DNA of 7,748 nucleotides. Source: JALZAQ01 sp038253885. GTDB lineage: Bacteria > Gemmatimonadota > Gemmatimonadetes > Gemmatimonadales > Gemmatimonadaceae. The notes below the pieces were generated by a model. That model made no database searches. It was not told where the DNA came from and saw only the letters and a program-made list of their open reading frames with translations. Of the stretch, positions 1 to 5,179 are shown piece by piece. The DNA lies in assembly GCA_038253885.1 (NCBI GenBank), contig JBBSGP010000089.1, positions 1 through 7,748 on the forward strand. Reading direction: 5' to 3'. A program made the translations under genes and the position numbers. Within the stretch, counting starts at the first letter, position 1. The number at the start of each line of letters is the position of its first letter.

Positions 1-1
1 G

Positions 2-91
2 GAGGAAGACGAAGTGGACATGGGGCTGGTCCTCTGGCAGTGCGACCGGATGTCGCATGTGGCTCTGGCACTCCTGCGTGATCACGGGTGA
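2..91 (+). CDS. Possible C-terminal end of an upstream gene (5' end outside window)
   Basis: From base 2 one plus-strand frame is open for 29 codons and stops at a TGA (89-91). The peptide starts acidic (EEDEVDMG), continues as an apparently amphipathic helix containing LVLWQCDRM and ALALLRDHG, and then ends. Its third codon positions are mostly G or C, as expected for coding DNA in a GC-rich genome. The stop lies one base before the stop codon of the convergent regulator gene (93-95), which is a natural place for two genes to meet end to end. I do not recognise the family. Another frame is also open over this short stretch, so the call rests mainly on the convergent stop and the protein-like composition. 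Confidence 0.35.
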   Translation, partial: EEDEVDMGLVLWQCDRMSHVALALLRDHG

Positions 92-92
92 G

Positions 93-2390
93 CTAACCCA
101 CGACCAAGTCAGGGGGCCAGCCCCCCTTCATATCTTCTAGGATGGCGAAGCCGCCATCGGCGTCACCAGCCGCGAACCGTGCCAGCATGAACCTGAGCGG
201 CGACACCCAGCGTCGCTTGGACTGCTGCTCGAGGGAGGCGAGACGCTGTTGGCCCTCGAGATGCTTGACCGACCAATATCCACTCGCGCCGGTGGCCTTT
301 GTGAGCGCGTTGGCGATCGCCGTATCGCTATCCGCAGCTGTTTGCTGCGGGAGAACACCAGTAGTTAGGATCGGGCGCTCGCGCCACGCGGCGATCGCCT
401 CGTCGTAGCGTTGCAGGCGCGCGAGGACTGGCGGCAGCGCTCCTCGAGCCAGCTTGTCCGCGGGACTCAGCAGCAGTTGTGCCTGCAATATGCGGAGCGC
501 GACCTCGGGGCGATCGGCGCACATCTCCAGCCAGGCAGCTCTCTCCACCAACGTTGACGAGAGGGGATCCAGCTCCCTGGCGATGCGGATGGCATCCCTC
601 GCCTCGTTCCACTGGTTGGCATGCCGGTAGAGACCACTCTTCACCTGGAATATTTCGGGATTCGCCGGCTCCGCCGCGACCGCCTTGCGCATCAGCTCCG
701 CGCCGATCGCCAGGCTCCGGTAGTGAAGCGCCCGGATGAAGGCGAGGTTCGCCCAAGCGCTTCCCTGCAGACTGTCGAGCTCCAGCGCCCGTGCCGCGGC
801 CGCCGAGGCGTGGTCGTATCCCGCGTCATAGGGAACATCCTCCAGGTTGGTCTCGCTGGACCATGCGGAGCTCAGTCCCGACCATGCCCGCGCGTTGCGA
901 GGATCGATCACGGTGGCCTGCTGGAAAAGTTGCTTCGCCAGCGCCCGGTTATTCATGGTCAATAACTGATGCCAGCCGTCGAGCATCAGCCGGTACGACT
1001 CCGGGTCGATCGCGCGATCGGGCCCGCGAGGCAGCGCGGGGAGCGGGACGCGGAAAAGCGCTCCCGCCACGGCGGCGGCCAGCTCGCTTTCCACATCTCG
1101 AAGCTGCGCCGTCGAGAAGCGTCGCGCCGCGATGTCCTTCTCTCCCGACGTTTGAACATCGACGACGGCGGCCCGCACCTCGAGCGAATCCCCAACCTTC
1201 GCGAGGCTGGTCTTGAGCAGGATTGTGGATCCGAACCTCCGCCCGATCGCCTGGTAGTCGTGACGAGTGGCGTCCGGCCATTCGGATCGGGCGCCGGAGC
1301 GAATGGTGAGTCCCCCGATTCCCTCGAGTCGGCGCGTGATACCATCCGCCAGGCCGGCTCCGATGTAATCCAGCGCCCGATCGCCTGTCTCGTTCTCCAT
1401 CGGGAGCACCGCCAACCGATGGACTGTAGATGGTGAGGCTCTCGGCGTGCGATGAGTAGCTGCCCACGAGGCAGCGGCCGCGACAACCGCCACCGCTGCC
1501 ACACCCCACCATCGCATTCGGAGCAGAGCGGGTGGAGGTCTCCGCGGGACAACCGCGTCCGCTCTGCTCGCCTCATCGACCGGGGGGAGATGCTCGCGAA
1601 GAGGGAGCAACTCCGGATCGGGGCGCTGCTCGACAGCCGGCGATTCGCTCACGCCGGCGACCGCGCCTGTCCGACGTATTCGCACCGCCTCCACGAGCGC
1701 GATGGTCTCGGCGGAGGGACGGGTCCCGAATTCCTTGGCGACATGCGTTCGAAACCGCTCATAGACGGCGAATGCTTGCGCCCGGTCACCGGCACGGTCG
1801 AGGAGCGCGATCCAACGACGGGCCGCCACTTCGTCGTCCGGGTCCAGCTCCGACGCGCGGCGCGCCGCCTCCACCGCGCCGGTCAGATCGCCGGCTTGCT
1901 CCCGGCTCTCGGAGAGGAGCGTTGCGGCCTTTCGCGCTGCGGCTCGCAGGCGAGTTCGTTCTGGTGCCAACCACTTCTCGAATCCCTCCGCCTCGACAAT
2001 GTTGAGAGCGGGCAGTAGATCCCCTTGGTATCGTGCGAGTGCTTCGGCGTGGCGGCGCTCCGCGATGTCGTCGATCATCGCACCGACATCGGTCGTGAGG
2101 AGTTGGGGATCGAGGCTCACCTCGTCGTCGCCGCGGTTACGGATCGTGCCGTCTGCGAGGTGGCGACGCAGGGTATGAAGAGCACTGCGCAGGGCCGTGC
2201 GGGCGCGCGCCTGCGCCAGCTCGGGCCAGAATGTCGCCAGCAACGCATCGCGCCGGTGCCAGGTTCCCGGTTTCGGCGACGCGAGATAGGCGAGGAGCGC
2301 CAGGTGCTTTGGCTGGCGGAGGAGAGCATCGACTTCGCGACCATCGTCGGTGGAGAGGCCGATACCGCCCAACATCCGAAGGATCTGCAT
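93..2390 (-). CDS. Membrane-anchored BTAD-type transcriptional regulator with TolB-like and TPR regions
   Basis: A 765-residue protein with four parts. Residues 1-105 resemble the winged-helix region of SARP/BTAD regulators (PKHLALLAYLA, HRRDALLATFWPE, ARTALRSALHTLRR). Residues 106-240 look like the bacterial transcriptional activation domain, a helical TPR-like unit (ARYQGDLLPAL, AVYERFRTHVAKEFGTRPS). After a proline-rich linker there is one membrane span at about 294-312. Residues 324-445 match the TolB-N/FlgO-like module often found with TPRs (RLAVLPMENETGD, YIGAGLADGITRRL), and 465-760 carry TPR-like helices (AVAAEPANPEIF, ARELDPL). The predicted topology is a cytoplasmic DNA-binding half and an extracytoplasmic sensing half, in the manner of ToxR/CadC. 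I chose the ATG at 2390 because the domain starts there (MQILRMLGG). An in-frame GTG at 2456 would overlap the divergent cupredoxin gene and adds unremarkable sequence. The C-terminus (WPPDLVVG) seems short: related proteins usually continue into a DPRF-like tail, so a slightly truncated end is possible. The ligand and targets are unknown. Confidence 0.85.
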   Translation of the reverse strand: MQILRMLGGIGLSTDDGREVDALLRQPKHLALLAYLASPKPGTWHRRDALLATFWPELAQARARTALRSALHTLRRHLADGTIRNRGDDEVSLDPQLLTTDVGAMIDDIAERRHAEALARYQGDLLPALNIVEAEGFEKWLAPERTRLRAAARKAATLLSESREQAGDLTGAVEAARRASELDPDDEVAARRWIALLDRAGDRAQAFAVYERFRTHVAKEFGTRPSAETIALVEAVRIRRTGAVAGVSESPAVEQRPDPELLPLREHLPPVDEASRADAVVPRRPPPALLRMRWWGVAAVAVVAAAASWAATHRTPRASPSTVHRLAVLPMENETGDRALDYIGAGLADGITRRLEGIGGLTIRSGARSEWPDATRHDYQAIGRRFGSTILLKTSLAKVGDSLEVRAAVVDVQTSGEKDIAARRFSTAQLRDVESELAAAVAGALFRVPLPALPRGPDRAIDPESYRLMLDGWHQLLTMNNRALAKQLFQQATVIDPRNARAWSGLSSAWSSETNLEDVPYDAGYDHASAAAARALELDSLQGSAWANLAFIRALHYRSLAIGAELMRKAVAAEPANPEIFQVKSGLYRHANQWNEARDAIRIARELDPLSSTLVERAAWLEMCADRPEVALRILQAQLLLSPADKLARGALPPVLARLQRYDEAIAAWRERPILTTGVLPQQTAADSDTAIANALTKATGASGYWSVKHLEGQQRLASLEQQSKRRWVSPLRFMLARFAAGDADGGFAILEDMKGGWPPDLVVG

Positions 2391-2448
2391 GTTCGCCAAG
2401 CTACAGCGGCCACCTGCAAGTGGCCATTCGAGCGCAGAGAGCGAAGAG
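2391..2448. promoter_or_regulatory. Divergent intergenic region between regulator and cupredoxin gene
   Basis: These 58 bp separate the two divergent start codons, so both promoters must lie here or inside the 5' ends of the genes. I see no convincing -35/-10 pair on either strand. A TATAGA-like hexamer on the minus strand at about 2470-2475 lacks a good -35 partner. A purine-rich stretch (AGAGAGCGAAGAG, 2436-2448) directly before the cupredoxin ATG probably contains its ribosome binding site. The notable element is the dyad at 2408-2425, listed separately. Confidence 0.55.
2408..2425. promoter_or_regulatory. Candidate operator: 18-bp near-perfect palindrome
   Basis: The sequence GGCCAC-C-TGCA-A-GTGGCC has perfect 6-bp arms and a palindromic TGCA centre. 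Only the C/A pair (2414 and 2419) breaks the symmetry. It is 17 bp from the regulator ATG and 23 bp from the cupredoxin ATG, centred where a bound dimer could affect both genes. Binding by the adjacent BTAD regulator is an inference. BTAD/SARP proteins often bind direct repeats rather than dyads, so another dimeric regulator or an mRNA hairpin is also possible. Confidence 0.45.
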
Positions 2449-3279
2449 ATGGTCACACGGACGTTCGTCTATATGCTGGGAGTCCTTGTCGCGCATCCGC
2501 TCGCCGCGAGCGCTCAAGCCTCCCCGGCGCGGTTGCCCGGCCAGATCATCGACGTCGTCGCAGACAACTTTTTTTTCCGCGCGCCGGCGACGGCTCGAGC
2601 CGGGCTCACGACCTTTCGTCTTCGCTCTCCGCACGGTGGCCATGAACTGAGGGTCGTTCGCCTGGATAGCGCCCACACCGTGACGGATCTGGTGAAGGCG
2701 CTGAGCGCAGACGTTCCGACACCGTGGGCGACAAGCCTGGGAGGGCCTGCCTTTCCCTCGCCGCGAGGAACGAGCAACGCGACGTTCGTGCTCGAGCCAG
2801 GCAGATACGCGTTCCTCTGCTACGTCCATGCCAAGGATGGCATGCGCCATTTCCAGAAAGGAATGTTCACCGAGCTATTGGTTGGGGGGGGTCGGCGGGT
2901 TGCCGGCAAGCTTCCGTCACCAGACATCCTCGTCAGCATGGTCGATTACGAATATCATTTTTCGGTCCCCGTCACGTCGGGACGGCACACACTGCGCGTG
3001 ACGAACGCTGGCAGTGTGTACCATGAATTCAAGATTCGCCGAGTGCTTCCCGGGTTCACGGAAGCCCAGGCTCTGGCCTGGAAGCCGAAGTCAGGACAAC
3101 CCCGCCCGGACGACGATTTCGCAACCGTAACGTCGATCGAACCGGGAGTTTCAGTGACGACGACAATCGACTTCCCGTCTGGCAATTATATCGTTCTGTG
3201 CGTGCCGCAGTTCAAGCATGGAATGATGCAGGCACTGCACGTCACACCCAGTGGTCGGCGGCGACGCGCGGGGAGTTGA
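2449..3279 (+). CDS. Exported protein with two cupredoxin-like domains
   Basis: A 276-residue protein with a signal peptide: the hydrophobic stretch VYMLGVLVAHPLAASAQA is followed by likely cleavage after about residue 24. The start at 2449 places this signal at the N-terminus and follows a purine-rich stretch; the frame is open further upstream, but that would extend into the regulator gene. Domain 1 (about 32-146) has the type-1 copper pattern: His62/His65 in PHGGHE, then Cys124. The loop CYVHAKDGMRHFQKGM offers C-x2-H-x4-M (as in plastocyanin) and C-x9-H-x4-M. Domain 2 (about 158-267) has His192 (YHEF) and Cys251 with a short loop, CVPQFKHGMM, giving His257 and Met259/260. The family carries electrons or binds copper outside the cytoplasm. 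The gene is monocistronic and divergent from the BTAD regulator. Domain 2 may bind copper poorly or use another geometry. It could be a copper-binding or nitrosocyanin/plastocyanin-like electron carrier; the partner is unknown. Confidence 0.82.
   Translation: MVTRTFVYMLGVLVAHPLAASAQASPARLPGQIIDVVADNFFFRAPATARAGLTTFRLRSPHGGHELRVVRLDSAHTVTDLVKALSADVPTPWATSLGGPAFPSPRGTSNATFVLEPGRYAFLCYVHAKDGMRHFQKGMFTELLVGGGRRVAGKLPSPDILVSMVDYEYHFSVPVTSGRHTLRVTNAGSVYHEFKIRRVLPGFTEAQALAWKPKSGQPRPDDDFATVTSIEPGVSVTTTIDFPSGNYIVLCVPQFKHGMMQALHVTPSGRRRRAGS
2569..2576 (+). repeat. T8 homopolymer tract in the cupredoxin gene
   Basis: Eight consecutive T encode three Phe (residues 41-43) just after the signal peptide, using two TTT codons where TTC would be expected in GC-rich DNA. 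It is a slippage-prone tract near the start of the mature protein. Confidence 0.9.
2884..2891 (+). repeat. G8 homopolymer tract at the cupredoxin interdomain boundary
   Basis: Eight consecutive G encode Gly146-Gly148, between the two cupredoxin domains. Loss of one G leads to a stop at about 2999-3001, and gain of one leads to a frame that stops near 3026. Either slip would leave only domain 1. Confidence 0.9.
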
Positions 3280-3332
3280 GCTGATTGCCGCTGCCGGATC
3301 CGCCGACGTCGGCCAGAGAACGGAAAACCGAG

Positions 3333-3346
3333 CCCCCGGCTGGGGG
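3333..3346 (+). terminator. Weak GC hairpin after the cupredoxin gene
   Basis: CCCCC-GGCT-GGGGG lies 53 bp after the cupredoxin stop. The 5-bp stem has no following T tract, so it is at best a weak terminator. The rest of 3280-3398 shows no other feature I can support. Confidence 0.2.
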
Positions 3347-3398
3347 AGCAGACGGGGGACGGTCACCAAGAACTACCTGAGCGTGGGGTCACTCGCTC

Positions 3399-3647
3399 GT
3401 GGTGATCGAGTCCACCACTTCGCAGACAATTGGCTCGAAGCTCGCCTTCGCCGCCGCCGCTTGTATGAGGGGCAAGCGACGTCAGATCTGTCACAACGCT
3501 CGCGGCTCGGGCCGGGCGGGAGCACCCCGCATCCACGCCGGACTCGGGATGTACGAGATCGATGATGATCGGCACGATCACACGAGCCGAAGCGAGCGAG
3601 ACACCCTCGAATCTCTCGAAGAACTGACGGTCGTGGACACGGTGTGA
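3399..3647 (+). pseudogene. Possible decayed class III adenylate/guanylate cyclase domain
   Basis: No intact gene is present between 3280 and 3660. In the plus frame beginning at 3399 the translated text resembles, in order, segments of the class III cyclase catalytic domain. VIESTT resembles the RE(I/V)DTTGDG strand, QICHNARGSG resembles AIxDAVRALG, PRIHAGLGMYEIDDD resembles VRAGLHTGEVEIxxDD, and HTSRSERDTLESLEELTVVDTV-like text resembles VHIASRV...EVLVSxTV, though I see it only loosely. A neighbouring frame gives ADNWLEARL where GDGWLARF would be expected, which suggests a frameshift. The catalytic Asp/Gly pattern is not intact and no domain N-terminus is visible. This is a by-eye reading of degenerate text and could be chance. 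The TolB/TPR module in the nearby regulator is often fused to such cyclases, which makes a local remnant less surprising. Confidence 0.28.
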
Positions 3648-3660
3648 AGTCACCGCGCGC

Positions 3661-4539
3661 TCAACGTGGTTCGGCCGCTTTGTGTCCGTTCCCGGCGCTA
3701 CCGATGAGTTGCGCGGCGCTGTCGAGGGCGATCTGCGCTACGCTCCCCGTCACGTCGTACTCCGGATCGTATGCGGTCAGCGCGGCACCGCCTACCTCAG
3801 CAGCCTCCTGGATGCTCGACAGCGCCGCGAGGAGCGCGGATCCTGATAGCCCCCCCGGTCCGGCGTAGCCGTTGGCTCGCCCCTCGGCTGAATCGATCAC
3901 ATCGAGGTCGATGTGAACGTACACCTCTCGGGCAGCCGAAGCCGCAAGGGCGGACGCCACGGTGGACCCGATGGCGGATGAGAGCTTCTCCACGCGAATC
4001 GCCGATGAGTCCAACAGCTCCCGCTCGAGGCGGTCCAGGTCGCGCGTCCCGACCATGATGACTCCCTCTTCCGGTATCGCACGAAAGCCCGGTACCTGCG
4101 CCGTCAGCTCACGCCAGCAGCGTCCAGTCAGCATCGACACCGCCATCCCGTCGAAAAACCCGGCAACCGTCGTCTCCGGGGTATTGAAGTCGCCGTGGGC
4201 ATCGAACCAGCACACCAGCGGAATGGATCCGGTCGCCGTGTGAATTCCCGCCACAGTCCCGACCGCCGTATTGCAGTTGCCGGACAACACCAGCGGAAAG
4301 CCGCCGAGACGACGGGTGTTGGTCACGAGCTCCGCGACAGCCCGCTGAAGCTCGAACGCCACACGGATCTCGGCGGGAAAGACGTCGGCCGGAGGCGCGA
4401 CATGTCTCACGCGCACCTCGGCCCCGAGCGATTGGAGCAGGTCCACGAGGCCCAGCCGGAGAAGATGATCGGGCCCGCGACCCATCCGAGTATCCCGCAA
4501 GCCCGAATCAAACGGAACGACGATGACGTCGACCTTCAC
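3661..4539 (-). CDS. Arginase/agmatinase-family (ureohydrolase fold) protein with altered metal-site residues
   Basis: A 292-residue protein of normal arginase length, probably cytoplasmic. The ureohydrolase signatures are present in order: GNCNT (87-91, where most members have GGDHS), WFDAHGDFNTPE (Asp113, His115, Asp117 as manganese ligands), FFDGM (Asp130 where arginases have a His in HGM or HGQ), HIDLDVID (Asp211, Asp213 as ligands) and TAYDPEYD (257-261, where arginase has EVNP). Ureohydrolases hydrolyse guanidino or formimino groups at a dinuclear manganese centre. The lost first His (Cys89 here) and the altered substrate-loop residues mean arginine should not be assumed to be the substrate. 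I chose the GTG at 4539 because the beta strand VDVIVVPFDSG begins there and a GAAGG lies about 10 bases upstream; a GTG at 4569, one base after the upstream stop, is an alternative. Translation further upstream overlaps the membrane gene and lacks arginase similarity. Confidence 0.8.
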   Translation of the reverse strand: MKVDVIVVPFDSGLRDTRMGRGPDHLLRLGLVDLLQSLGAEVRVRHVAPPADVFPAEIRVAFELQRAVAELVTNTRRLGGFPLVLSGNCNTAVGTVAGIHTATGSIPLVCWFDAHGDFNTPETTVAGFFDGMAVSMLTGRCWRELTAQVPGFRAIPEEGVIMVGTRDLDRLERELLDSSAIRVEKLSSAIGSTVASALAASAAREVYVHIDLDVIDSAEGRANGYAGPGGLSGSALLAALSSIQEAAEVGGAALTAYDPEYDVTGSVAQIALDSAAQLIGSAGNGHKAAEPR

Positions 4540-4570
4540 GCCCCGCGCGCCTTCGATCTTCGCTGCCACG

Positions 4571-5029
4571 CTAGGGCGTCCTCGGAGCTTGGTCGATTCC
4601 AGAGGTCGCGGTGACGGTGCGACTCCACCTCCCTGCGATGCGGCTACCTGCGTAGCCCGCGACAGCGACGATGGCTGGCAGGACCAAAAGCGCCAACGCC
4701 GGAAAAACGATCCGGCTGGGGAAAGAGACGGGCGGTGCAGGGCCCATGTTCCCCGGCCGCAGAATGGATAGAAGACCGATGACGCCGATGAAGACAGCTC
4801 CCCATGCCGCTCCAACGGAGAGCCACCACCGGGATGGCACCAAGCTGCCGATGAAAAATCCAGCGAGTACATGGCCGGCCACAACGTACAGCGCCCACGA
4901 TCCATAGGACCAGCGTGGAGCGAAGTCCGAGAAGAGAGTCACGAGGCCCCAGAAACCGGTCACGAGCGCGACCAACAGAGCCAGAAAGATTCTCACGATC
5001 GTGACAAACTCTCCTCGTGTCGCAATCAT
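4571..5029 (-). CDS. Four-helix integral membrane protein of unknown function
   Basis: A 152-residue protein with four predicted membrane helices at about 10-32 (IFLALLVALVTGFWGLV), 44-64 (WALYVVAGHVLAGFFIG), 68-90 (WWLSVGAAWGAVFIGVIGL) and 106-128 (IVFPALALLVLPAIVAVAG). The tail is short and polar. I chose the ATG at 5029 rather than the one at 5044 because AGAGG (5041-5037) sits at good spacing before it. The stop TAG (4573-4571) is 31 bp from the preferred arginase start, so the two genes are probably cotranscribed. No charged or cofactor-binding motif identifies an activity, and I do not recognise the family. A role in transport or in envelope support of the arginase-like enzyme would be a guess from gene order alone. 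Confidence 0.75.
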   Translation of the reverse strand: MIATRGEFVTIVRIFLALLVALVTGFWGLVTLFSDFAPRWSYGSWALYVVAGHVLAGFFIGSLVPSRWWLSVGAAWGAVFIGVIGLLSILRPGNMGPAPPVSFPSRIVFPALALLVLPAIVAVAGYAGSRIAGRWSRTVTATSGIDQAPRTP

Positions 5030-5057
5030 CCCCACGCCTCTCATGGCCTGAGTGGGA

Positions 5058-5091
5058 AGCCCCGCTCGCGACTCGAGTCGCGAGCGGGGCT
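5058..5091. terminator. Perfect 34-bp palindrome, probable hairpin terminator of the lipoprotein operon
   Basis: The two 17-bp arms are exactly complementary with no spacer, centred on CTCGAG between 5074 and 5075. It is very GC-rich (AGCCCCGCTCGCG arm). It lies 88 bp after the lipoprotein stop and 28 bp before the membrane-protein start, which fits a transcript end for the minus-strand genes upstream of it. On the minus strand the stem is followed by TTCCCAC, not a proper U run, so it would be a T-poor terminator. It could also act as a leader hairpin or an operator for the membrane-arginase pair. The remaining bases 5092-5179 hold nothing I can support. Confidence 0.6.
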
Positions 5092-5179
5092 CTGCTCCTG
5101 GACCTGAAGGGCCGATCGGCTCCCGACCATCAACAGTCGAACGGTCGCCACCCTCTCGAGGCCGTCGAAATTCGTGTCC

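Noticed and set aside
1452..2018. Long plus-strand frames opposite the regulator
   Set aside because: Arg-rich low-complexity translation without domains, whereas the minus-strand frame shows BTAD, membrane and TPR regions.
3363..3653. A 96-codon minus-strand open frame directly after the arginase gene
   Set aside because: Its translation shows no recognisable domain, its start overlaps no good ribosome binding site, and long chance frames are common in GC-rich DNA.
4571..4905. N-terminal extension of the arginase frame up to 4905
   Set aside because: It overlaps the membrane-protein gene in another frame and lacks any arginase similarity; the real protein starts at about 4539.
5124..5147. 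CGACC...GGTCG inverted repeat
   Set aside because: The arms are only 5 bp with a 14-base spacer, expected by chance in GC-rich DNA.
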